Assembly (NCBI GenBank): GCA_964462535.1
Contig: CAYWXV010000016.1
Location: 11,995-75,994, forward strand
Length of the DNA stretch: 64,000 nucleotides
Reading direction: 5' to 3'
DNA from: CAYWXV01 sp964462535
GTDB taxonomy: Bacteria; Bacteroidota; Ignavibacteria; OLB7
Shown here: one piece after another, positions 8,641-16,331 of the stretch
Numbering within the stretch: the first letter of the stretch is position 1
Layout of the letters: each line of letters starts with the position of its first letter
Notes under the pieces: generated by a model
What the model was told of the DNA's origin: nothing
What the model saw: only the letters and a program-made list of their open reading frames with translations
Databases searched by the model: none
Position numbers and translations under genes: made by a program

Positions 8641-10182
8641 CTAACGTCCACCACGAGAAGTATCTGACGACTTGTTGTGCGCGCCGTTCCCCCCCCACGC
8701 GTACCACCCATCCGCCTCCTGTTCTTTCAACTGAATGCAGACAAGCCACCCGTCGTTCGTTCCAACGTACATATTTCCGTTCGCCAGAATCGGCTGGAAG
8801 GAGATTGGGTGGTTGATATTGTAGTTGAAGCGGAGCGCTCCATTGTCAGATCGAACGGAGAGAAGATGGCCCAGAGTGGTCGATATGTAGAGGTTCTCAC
8901 CACCGATCGCGGGGGGAAGGAATATCTGTCCACCATTCTGCACCCCCTTTCCCTTCGCCTCGGCTCGCCAGCGCATCTCGCCACGATCGGCATCGACACT
9001 GTTGAGGTAAATACCCTGCGCATTCATCAGCCGACCGTTGCTGTATGCAGCCCGGGCTCCCTGATATGCCCAGGCGCCGACGACCGTCGAGACACCCAGA
9101 TGCTTGTTTGCATCACCGAGATTCGCCGCCGGAGGAGCCGAGGTGAATCCGACTGATCCGTCGAGCTGCGCCTGTGTTGCGTGGTCGATGCCGACACCAC
9201 CACCCTGATCCTCGCGGAGATGACTCGCGTCGCCGGCGGCCAGCATGCCGTTGTGAAGCGCATTCCCTCGCGCAGCATCGGTGACCACCATTCCCTCTAC
9301 CGTAGTGCCGGACTCCTCATCGCGAGCGGAGAAGATCGCCTGTCCATTGACAATCAATGGCGCGCTCGTCCCCGCGTTTTCTTCCTTCCAGATCTCCTCG
9401 CCCGTCAACGCATTCAGGCAGTATGACGTTCCGTTGAAGCAGGTGAAATAGAGCCGATCTCCGTCGACGACTGGAGCCGTGATGACATCTCCCGGTATTC
9501 CATAGCTCCAGATGTGTGTGCCGGTACGGAGATCGGCGCAGAGCATCGCATGAGTTCCCGAACCCTCCACGTGAGTGTTCGAAGAATTGTGTGGTAGCGA
9601 GTTATTGTTCTGAAGCTCACCCCTACCATTCGCCGGATGTGCGATAAAGAGGCGTCCGTTCGATACTGCTGGCTGGCTCATCAACGGATCGCCGAGCCAT
9701 TCCTGCCACACCACCTTTCCTGTTTCCGCCTCGACGACGATAACTGTGCAGCTCTCGGTATTGAATGCGACGTAGCCATTCTCTTCAACCGCTGCGGTCG
9801 GCCCGTCATCGGCTGTGCGAATGGACCATGCGGTCTTGCCGGTCGCCGCGTCGAATGCATGGAAATCGTACGAGCCGTATCCTCCGCCAACGAAGAGATG
9901 CCCGTTCGCAAAGCATGGTGTCGCGATCGGCCGATTCCCCGGAATGCGCACCGCCCATCCGCTCCGTCCGTCAGGGGTCGTGAATGTCACCGGCGTCAGC
10001 TCAGTCGCGTTCGCATCGAACTGAACATCTATTGCGCTGTCGATGTTGATTGAAATCGACGGAACGTCGATTGTCCGACGGATTGAGTCGGGGGGAAACA
10101 GATGCGTGGTGGGTTGGGGGGCGTTTGTGAACGCCAGAATTCCAAGGAGAGGCAGGATTGCCAGGAATATTCCTCTCATCAT
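8641..10182 (-). CDS. PQQ-type beta-propeller repeat protein, exported
   Basis: 513 residues from the ATG at 10182, chosen because GGAGG sits seven bases upstream and a signal peptide (GIFLAILPLLGILAFTNA) follows. The body shows repeated PQQ-like propeller blades such as AFDAATGKTAWSI, VVEAETGKVVWQEW, CLNALTGEEIW and SVDADRGEMRW. Proteins with this repeat include BamB and quinoprotein dehydrogenases. No cytochrome or quinoprotein active-site motif is obvious, so a structural or BamB-like scaffold role is as likely as an enzymatic one. It is divergent from the membrane-protein gene at 10322; the 139-bp spacer presumably holds both promoters. Confidence 0.8.
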   Translation of the reverse strand: MMRGIFLAILPLLGILAFTNAPQPTTHLFPPDSIRRTIDVPSISINIDSAIDVQFDANATELTPVTFTTPDGRSGWAVRIPGNRPIATPCFANGHLFVGGGYGSYDFHAFDAATGKTAWSIRTADDGPTAAVEENGYVAFNTESCTVIVVEAETGKVVWQEWLGDPLMSQPAVSNGRLFIAHPANGRGELQNNNSLPHNSSNTHVEGSGTHAMLCADLRTGTHIWSYGIPGDVITAPVVDGDRLYFTCFNGTSYCLNALTGEEIWKEENAGTSAPLIVNGQAIFSARDEESGTTVEGMVVTDAARGNALHNGMLAAGDASHLREDQGGGVGIDHATQAQLDGSVGFTSAPPAANLGDANKHLGVSTVVGAWAYQGARAAYSNGRLMNAQGIYLNSVDADRGEMRWRAEAKGKGVQNGGQIFLPPAIGGENLYISTTLGHLLSVRSDNGALRFNYNINHPISFQPILANGNMYVGTNDGWLVCIQLKEQEADGWYAWGGNGAHNKSSDTSRGGR

Positions 10183-10321
10183 TGCGATTCCTCCGTTGCG
10201 TTGTGACCCTCGGAGGACGCACTCTGCATAATCATGTAACACCGATAGTGTCATTCGTCATCGTGCTCGACGTGCGATCCCGATAGTTTTGGTTTCCCTC
10301 GTCACCCTTTCGAGGACTGCC

Positions 10322-11179
10322 ATGAAGAGTCCCAACGTCCTACCGCTACTCATTCTGGTTCTTGTCATCATCGCGACGTCCACGGGTGTATTCTACCGGA
10401 CGGAGGGATCGCCGATTCAGCAGATGACGATTCGAGGTGAGCGGGCGACGTTCCAGGGGAGCGGTCTCTATCGTTATGATCCAGTTGCGGTGGCACGTGA
10501 GGGGGTGATTTGGGACGTCGTCGATCTCCTTGTCACGATCCCCCTCTTCATCGTTTCCATCGTCCTGACCCGACGGAAATCGCTTCGAGGCTCGTTAATG
10601 ATGCTCGGGTTTCTCTTCTACTTCTTCTATCGCTACCTGATGTTCGCCACTATGTCGGCGTTGAACTTCATGTACCCGGTCTACGTTCTGATTTTCGCCC
10701 TCAGCGCTATCGCCTTCTTTGCGACGCTTCACACTGTTGATGTCGCGACGCTTCCAATGCGGTTCTCTGCTTCGTTTCCCCGGCGATTCTTCGTCGGCTA
10801 CGGTATCGGGGCGGGTGTCATGATCACGCTCCTGTGGACTCGCCTTATCGCTTCCATTCTCGTTCCGAATCGATTTCCCGATGAATACGCCGGAATGACA
10901 ACACTGGAGACGCAAGCCCTGGATCTGGGGCTCGTGGTCCCGCTGATGATTTCCACCTCGATTCTCCTGATACGACGTTCTCCGTGGGGCCATCTCCTCG
11001 CATGCGTGGCAGTGACCTTCGGCATGATTATGTGCATCGTTATACCCTCCTGGATTGCGATTCCGGCGATACAGGATGGGGTGATCAAGCCGGTCGAAGC
11101 AGTTCCCTTCCTTGCTCTCTGTGTCGCCGGGCTTGTTCTCGCATGGCGATTGTGGCGGGGGATGGCGGGCCAGGGATGA
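10322..11179 (+). CDS. Polytopic membrane protein of unknown function
   Basis: 285 residues from the ATG at 10322; the TTG at 10289 is possible but adds only a non-hydrophobic extension. Hydrophobicity suggests about eight membrane helices: one near residues 8-26 followed by an extracytoplasmic stretch with YRTEGSPIQQ, then helices near 65, 90, 115, 155, 200, 225 and 260. I recognise no enzyme motif. It is followed by another membrane protein at 11289. Confidence 0.6.
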   Translation: MKSPNVLPLLILVLVIIATSTGVFYRTEGSPIQQMTIRGERATFQGSGLYRYDPVAVAREGVIWDVVDLLVTIPLFIVSIVLTRRKSLRGSLMMLGFLFYFFYRYLMFATMSALNFMYPVYVLIFALSAIAFFATLHTVDVATLPMRFSASFPRRFFVGYGIGAGVMITLLWTRLIASILVPNRFPDEYAGMTTLETQALDLGLVVPLMISTSILLIRRSPWGHLLACVAVTFGMIMCIVIPSWIAIPAIQDGVIKPVEAVPFLALCVAGLVLAWRLWRGMAGQG

Positions 11180-11288
11180 GGGCGGAGAATCTTTCTGGCT
11201 ACTGCGGGCAATTGCACGCGAGGACGTTGAAATTGCCGGTGCGAGCCGGCCTTGACGGCGTCAATCGTCCACAACAGACGTGGTTACT

Positions 11289-12197
11289 ATGGCAATGCGA
11301 CTGCTGGTACTTCTCTCCGCATTGATTGCGGTTCTCCTCATCTTTTTCTTCGTCGCGCGTCCATGGTACCTCCAGTGGGGAGCGACAGATGAAGAGACGA
11401 CCATGGTGCTTCCTGGGGATGAGATCGTGCCAAACGCCGGCGACGGTGAGACGCGCGCGATCACCATCGACGCACCGATCAATCACGTCTGGCCATGGAT
11501 GGCACAGGTCGGGCAGGATCGGGGTGGATTCTACAGCTTCGACCTGCTTGAAAACCTGGTGGGCTGCCAGATGCCAACCGAAGATCGGCTTCGTCCCGAT
11601 AAGCAGTCGTGGGCACTCGGTGACAAGCTCTGGATGTATCCACGTGAGAAGGCAGGTGGAATTGGATACGCGACGCTCCGGTCCTTTGTCCCGGGGCGCG
11701 CCCTTGGGTTCGGCACACACGTTGTTGGCACGTCCATCGATCAGCCGGAAGATGGAAGCTGGTCATTCGTTCTGGTACCGGTGAGCGACTCAGCAACGCG
11801 GCTGCTGATACGCGGACGCGGGGCGCCGGGGCGGACCCTCCTTGGCGTCGCATTCGATCGAGCCATCTTCGAACCGCTGCATTTCATGATGGAGAAGCGG
11901 ATGATGATCGGGGTGAAGGAATTGGCGGAGACGGGAGAGAGAGGAAGACTTGTCAACCACGTTCACGTTGCGATTTGGGCGCTCACGTTTGTGCTCATGA
12001 TCGCATCGGGTCTCCTGGTGCTACGCCGCACCGAGTGGCAGCGACCCTTGATCGGCTTCATCGCGTCGGCCGTCGCGTTTCAGATCATGACATTCGTTCA
12101 ACCCCACGTGCTTATCGAAGCGGCGATCGTAGTATCGATCGTACTCTGGGTGTGGCGCGGTCACCATCGTCCTGCGCTCCGAGAGGACTTCATGTAA
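11289..12197 (+). CDS. Membrane-anchored SRPBCC-like protein
   Basis: 302 residues. An N-terminal helix (about 3-22) is followed by a soluble domain with the SRPBCC/polyketide-cyclase pattern (TRAITIDAPINHVWPWMAQVGQDRGGFYS, a typical opening with W.W and a ligand-cavity fold) to about residue 200. Three more membrane helices fill the last 90 residues. The helix-START-helix arrangement puts the ligand-binding cavity next to a membrane and suggests a lipid or hydrophobic ligand, but this is inference. ATG 11289 was chosen over GTG 11280. The next gene, an LtaS-like sulfatase, starts 60 bp downstream. Confidence 0.65.
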   Translation: MAMRLLVLLSALIAVLLIFFFVARPWYLQWGATDEETTMVLPGDEIVPNAGDGETRAITIDAPINHVWPWMAQVGQDRGGFYSFDLLENLVGCQMPTEDRLRPDKQSWALGDKLWMYPREKAGGIGYATLRSFVPGRALGFGTHVVGTSIDQPEDGSWSFVLVPVSDSATRLLIRGRGAPGRTLLGVAFDRAIFEPLHFMMEKRMMIGVKELAETGERGRLVNHVHVAIWALTFVLMIASGLLVLRRTEWQRPLIGFIASAVAFQIMTFVQPHVLIEAAIVVSIVLWVWRGHHRPALREDFM

Positions 12198-12257
12198 GAG
12201 GGGGAGGATGTTATGGAAGGCTAGAACAGGTATCTTCTTCGCGTTCTCCTTCCGATT

Positions 12258-14237
12258 GTGATCAGAACCAACATCGTTCCCCGGCATCTCCAGCTTCTCC
12301 TCCGTCTCTACGCGGTCGGCCTGGCATTCTTCTTCGCCTTCCGCGTAGCGTTGCTTCTTGCCGATCTTGATGCAACCGAGGGGACGCCGTTGATCACTAT
12401 ACTCGAATCGTTCGTGATGGGCCTCCGATTCGACGTCGTGGTGAATGGGTATCTGCTGGTACTGCCGCTGGTCTTTCTTTCAATCACGGAGTCGTTGAGA
12501 CTCCATCGACTCTGGGTCCGTCGGTCAATTGTCGTATACACTTCAGTCGTATTTGGGCTCGCGTTTCTGATCTGCGCGGCCGATATCCCCTACTACGAGC
12601 ACTTCCACTCGCGTATTACGATTAGCAGCATGTCCTGGACCGACTCACCGTGGTTTATGGTGTCGATGATTGCCCAGGACGTGCATTACTACCCCTTCAT
12701 CGCTCTCCTCGGCGTTGCGTGCGCCCTCTACGCGTACCTCTCGCGCAGGCTTGTCCGGACGTGGCTTCTCCAAGTGCCAACGCTGACCAAAGCACTGGCA
12801 CCGACGCGACTCCGTATCATCCTTTTCTCCCTCTGTGCGCTTGGCCTCCTGCTGGTTGGTATTCGTGGTCGTGTTGCGGCAAAGTCACCAATCCGTTGGG
12901 GTACCGCCTACTTCTCTTCTTCTCCGTTCGCCAATCAGCTGGGCCTCAATCCTGTCTTCACGTTTGCCCGGAGCTATCTGGATGCACGTTCGGGGAAAGG
13001 CATGCGACTTGCGTTGATGGACGACGATGCGGCCATCCGATATGCGCAGGAACATCTTCGGATCGCACCCGATTCCACACTTGCATCTCCTATCGCCCGC
13101 CGCGTCATTCCAACTTCCGCACCGTTGAGAGCCAACGTCGTGATAGTGCTGATGGAGTCGCTAGGCGCGTACAGAATGGGATTCTGTGGCAGTAGTTCGA
13201 AGCTGACACCCAATCTCGATAGCATCGCTGCCCGTTCGATCGTCTTCGACAACCTTTTATCGGCTGGCATTCACACGTTCAATGGCATCTACTCGACGCT
13301 CTTTTCGTTCCCCGCGCTCGGTTCGCGTCATCCGATGTCGTCGACGAGAGCGATGCAACCGTTCACAGGAATCGGGCGCACGCTCGCGAGCAACGGATAT
13401 AGCACGATCTTCTTCACCACGCACGATGATCAGTTCGACAACATGGGTGGATTTCTTCGCTTCAACGGCTTTCAGCGAATCGTCGCGCAGAGCGACTATC
13501 CGAATGATCGTGTACTGAGCACGCTGGGAGTTCCGGATCATTTCATGTTTGAAACGGCTGTGAAGGAACTGAATCAACTCCATTCCGAAGGGAGGCCGTT
13601 CCTGGCTACACTGCTGACCGGCAGCTTTCACGGCCCCTATATTCTTCCTCCAGATATCCCATTTGCACCGAGGTCGAGCAACCTGAAAGAACAGGTGCTG
13701 GAGTATGCCGACTGGTCGATCGGTCGCTTCGTGGATCTCTGTTCCCACCAGCCTTGGTTCGACGAGACGATATTCGTCTTCGTCGGCGATCATGGTGGGA
13801 CAGATAGAGTCACATATGCGATGTCGCTCGATCTGAACCACACGCCCGCAATCTTCTTCGGCCCCGGCATCCTATCAACACCAACTCACTACACCCAACC
13901 CGCCGGACAAATCGATATCTACCCAACTCTCATGGGGATGCTGAACCTCTCGTACGTCAACAACACGATGGGAATCGATCTGTTGCGAGATCGGAGACCC
14001 TATCTGTACTTCGGGGCGGACGAGGACGTTGGAGTTATCGGTGATGAGTACTTTCTTGCAATCCCGGCACACGGAAGGCAATTTCTCTATCGCTACCGAG
14101 ACGGCGACCCGACCGACTATCTTGACGCTCAACGGCAGGTAGCCGACAGTATGCGACGCTATGCCTTCGCAATGCTTCAAACAACCGATTGGGTCGTTCG
14201 CAACAGGCTGGCAGGGGAGGAAACGGATGCACGATGA
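12258..14237 (+). CDS. LtaS-like sulfatase-superfamily membrane phosphotransferase
   Basis: 659 residues. Five N-terminal membrane helices (first about 190 residues) are followed by an extracytoplasmic alkaline-phosphatase/sulfatase fold. Visible metal and catalytic elements are VVIVLMESLGA with Glu300, TPNLDSIAARSIVFDN, GIHTFNGI with the likely nucleophile Thr340, FHGPY, and VGDHGG with Asp511/His512. These match the LTA-synthase family, which transfers glycerol- or ethanolamine-phosphate type groups from lipids to envelope glycans. In a diderm the likelier role is a phosphoglycerol or phosphoethanolamine transferase, not lipoteichoic-acid synthesis. The start is GTG. The C-terminus is soluble. 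Confidence 0.85.
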   Translation: MIRTNIVPRHLQLLLRLYAVGLAFFFAFRVALLLADLDATEGTPLITILESFVMGLRFDVVVNGYLLVLPLVFLSITESLRLHRLWVRRSIVVYTSVVFGLAFLICAADIPYYEHFHSRITISSMSWTDSPWFMVSMIAQDVHYYPFIALLGVACALYAYLSRRLVRTWLLQVPTLTKALAPTRLRIILFSLCALGLLLVGIRGRVAAKSPIRWGTAYFSSSPFANQLGLNPVFTFARSYLDARSGKGMRLALMDDDAAIRYAQEHLRIAPDSTLASPIARRVIPTSAPLRANVVIVLMESLGAYRMGFCGSSSKLTPNLDSIAARSIVFDNLLSAGIHTFNGIYSTLFSFPALGSRHPMSSTRAMQPFTGIGRTLASNGYSTIFFTTHDDQFDNMGGFLRFNGFQRIVAQSDYPNDRVLSTLGVPDHFMFETAVKELNQLHSEGRPFLATLLTGSFHGPYILPPDIPFAPRSSNLKEQVLEYADWSIGRFVDLCSHQPWFDETIFVFVGDHGGTDRVTYAMSLDLNHTPAIFFGPGILSTPTHYTQPAGQIDIYPTLMGMLNLSYVNNTMGIDLLRDRRPYLYFGADEDVGVIGDEYFLAIPAHGRQFLYRYRDGDPTDYLDAQRQVADSMRRYAFAMLQTTDWVVRNRLAGEETDAR

Positions 14238-14282
14238 TTGGAAGCGTCAGCTCTGACGGTGCGAATCGCGATCGTCAATCAC

Positions 14283-14310
14283 CGAGTGCTCAACGAGCGT
14301 TGAGCACTCG
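14283..14310. terminator. Perfect 12-bp hairpin after the sulfatase gene
   Basis: CGAGTGCTCAAC and GTTGAGCACTCG pair perfectly around a GAGC loop, 45 bp after the stop at 14237 and 38 bp before the next start. No T-run follows, so this is a weak or non-canonical terminator or an RNA-processing hairpin. A smaller palindrome (CGTCAG-CT-CTGACG) sits at 14245-14258. Confidence 0.45.
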
Positions 14311-14348
14311 CACATTTCAGAAAGTCCCTATACCGTACGTCTCCCAAC

Positions 14349-14927
14349 ATGCCAACTAGTAGACTTGAAGCCTTTAGCGATGGTGTTATCGCGATCATCA
14401 TAACGATTATGGTGCTGGAGTTGAAGATTCCCCACGGAACGGAACTCTCATCGCTCGGCCCTCTCCTTCCCATGTTCGTTTCGTACGTGATGAGCTTTAT
14501 CTACCTCGGGATCTACTGGAACAATCATCATCACATGATGCATGTTGTGGAGAGCGTGAACGGAGGCGTTCTCTGGGCGAACATGCACCTGCTGTTCTGG
14601 CTATCGCTGGTGCCGTTCGTTACCGGTTGGATGGGGGAGAATCATTTCGCTGAATTGCCGACCGCGGTCTATGGTGGCGTGCTGTTGATGGCCGCGATCT
14701 CCTACAAGATTCTGGTGATGGCGATACTGGCGCACAACGGACGGGACTCACGATTGGGGCGTGCCCTTGGGACGGACTTGAAGGGGAACATCTCGATAGC
14801 TCTCTACCTCTCAGCCATTCCCCTCGCGTTCGTTCATGAGTGGATTGCCGACGCTATCTATATCGGCGTTGCGGCAATGTGGCTCATCCCGGATCGGCGA
14901 ATCGAGTCGCGACTGAGCGAGGGGTAG
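14349..14927 (+). CDS. TMEM175/DUF1211-family membrane protein
   Basis: 192 residues, about six membrane helices. The first helix carries the family signature R..AFSDGV.AI..T..VLE (RLEAFSDGVIAIIITIMVLE), the pore-lining motif of TMEM175 potassium channels; bacterial members are usually about 190-210 residues. A second family feature is the conserved YWNNHHHMM after the second helix. The role is probably a K+-leak channel. A hairpin precedes the gene, so it may have its own promoter. Confidence 0.85.
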   Translation: MPTSRLEAFSDGVIAIIITIMVLELKIPHGTELSSLGPLLPMFVSYVMSFIYLGIYWNNHHHMMHVVESVNGGVLWANMHLLFWLSLVPFVTGWMGENHFAELPTAVYGGVLLMAAISYKILVMAILAHNGRDSRLGRALGTDLKGNISIALYLSAIPLAFVHEWIADAIYIGVAAMWLIPDRRIESRLSEG

Positions 14928-14981
14928 TGTGCCAGATGGACGTGTGCTCTGTTTGTACCATATGACCGAAGAGGTGTCTGG

Positions 14982-15386
14982 ATGACAGTAACGAAGCGGA
15001 TTTCAGCTCCCGCCGATCGCGTCTTTGATGCGCTTACCCAGGCAACCGAACTGTCGGCCTGGTTCACCACATCCGCCCAGGTCGATCTACGCGTGGGAGG
15101 CGCTTACTCGAACGGCGATGGCGATCGCGGAACGTTTCTGGAGATCGACGCTCCTGGTAGACTTCGATTCAGTTGGGATAATCCCGGTCATAGCCCGGGC
15201 ACCACTGTCGAGATTGCCATTGAGACGGACGGCGGGACTTCCGTCGTTACGCTCACCCACACCGGGCTTGCAGGCGAAAAAGAATCGGGCGACATGCGCA
15301 CCGGATGGAGCTGGGCGCTCGATTCCCTCGCCTCCTATCTGGAAACTGGTGAGCGCATTTGGTACAAGGACTGGGAACCCGCCTGA
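14982..15386 (+). CDS. SRPBCC/AHSA1-domain protein
   Basis: 134 residues covering one AHSA1-like domain. It opens with TVTKRISAPADRVFDALTQA and contains the usual ...LSAWFT, VGGAYSN.DG..GTFLEIDAPGRLRFSW and a C-terminal helix WSWALDSLASYLE. Members bind hydrophobic ligands or act as Hsp90-activator-like folds; the specific ligand cannot be inferred. It is soluble and cytoplasmic. A dispersed repeat begins nine bases after its stop. Confidence 0.8.
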   Translation: MTVTKRISAPADRVFDALTQATELSAWFTTSAQVDLRVGGAYSNGDGDRGTFLEIDAPGRLRFSWDNPGHSPGTTVEIAIETDGGTSVVTLTHTGLAGEKESGDMRTGWSWALDSLASYLETGERIWYKDWEPA

Positions 15387-15394
15387 ATCCAAAA

Positions 15395-15514
15395 GGCGGT
15401 TGAAAAACGCGCGATCTCTGCGGTGCGTTCCTCATCGATCACTGCGGCGTTCCTCCCGTACGCCTCATTCACGCGTCGTCGCGCGCCCTGACCTCGCACG
15501 AATTGAACAGCCTC
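15395..15514 (+). repeat. Dispersed ~120-bp element with inverted ends, copy 1
   Basis: This fills the space between two convergent genes. It begins GGCGGTTGAAAAACGCGCGA and ends CTCGCACGAATTGAACAGCCTC. The ends are imperfect inverted repeats. The inside shares the string of copies 2 and 3 (TGCG.TCCTCAT...TCACTGCGGCGT..CTCCCGTACGCCTCATTC). The position suggests that it may act as a bidirectional terminator. Confidence 0.75.
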
Positions 15515-15526
15515 TTGTTTTGCGAG

Positions 15527-16225
15527 TTATTCAGAAGTCTCGGGGCGGACGATGTTCCAACCGATCGAAGTCGTTCCAAAGGCTTTGTAGAGATGGAGCC
15601 ACATCGGGAGCATCATTTCCATCGCGCGCGCTCCCGTAAGGTTGCCGATGTCGATCACCTCTTTCCATCCAAACCACTCCTTCAAGTACCCAGCAACTGC
15701 CGCACGCGCCGTCGGATCGTTGCCGCAGACCATCATCTGGTGTTCACCATCGACAAGTGCGGCCGGATCGGCCATGACATTGCAGTTGACAACGTTGAGT
15801 GTTTTCACAACCCGAACATGCGGGAGTGCACGTTGTATCTGCTCGGCCAACGAATCGGTGTTGCAGACGAAGAGGGATGGCGGAAATCCGTTGGAGTAGT
15901 CGAGTGGGTTTGAGAGATCGATGAGGATCTTTCCCTCCAGATCGGCTCGGGCGCTGATCCCGACGGCATCGATCGCCCCGGTCCCCTTCGTCGCATTGAT
16001 GATCACTTCTCCGTAGGCGGAGGTCTGCTCGAACGTGCCAAGAGCAATCGAAGGATTGTCTTTCAGCCACTCACTGAACGGCCGAGCGCTCGACCCGGTC
16101 GCGGCTGGTCTCGCCATCGTCGCCTCGACAACACGGGTGCCGATCATAACATCGTGTCCCTTGGTGTTCAGTTTCGCCGCCAGCGTTCTGCCGACTACCC
16201 CTGTTCCGAAGATCCCAATGTTCAT
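15527..16225 (-). CDS. NADPH-dependent F420-reductase-like dinucleotide-binding protein
   Basis: 232 residues. The ATG at 16225 was chosen because AAGGAGGACAG lies just upstream, and the protein then starts directly with the Rossmann strand MNIGIFGTGVVGRTLAAKL (GxGxxG). Other family features are IGTR after the second strand, INATKG, ILIDLSNPLD, and VVKTLNVVNCNVM. The family (PF03807-type, F420 oxidoreductase) includes F420-dependent NADP reductases and uncharacterised NADP-binding reductases. No F420-synthesis genes are in view, so the cofactor partner is open. It is convergent with the AHSA1 gene. Confidence 0.8.
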   Translation of the reverse strand: MNIGIFGTGVVGRTLAAKLNTKGHDVMIGTRVVEATMARPAATGSSARPFSEWLKDNPSIALGTFEQTSAYGEVIINATKGTGAIDAVGISARADLEGKILIDLSNPLDYSNGFPPSLFVCNTDSLAEQIQRALPHVRVVKTLNVVNCNVMADPAALVDGEHQMMVCGNDPTARAAVAGYLKEWFGWKEVIDIGNLTGARAMEMMLPMWLHLYKAFGTTSIGWNIVRPETSE

Positions 16226-16331
16226 TCTGTCCTCCTTGATGCTGGAAACCATGAATCATCTCATTCACCGATACCGACAAGCGTCGTAACGTGCGACGGA
16301 AGATAATGACACCACGTCCGCATGTCTCCAC

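Noticed and set aside
8585..8653. 14-bp direct repeat TCTAACGTCCACCA at 8585 and 8640
   Set aside because: Likely a small local duplication of the 3' end of the propeller gene; too short to call an attachment site.
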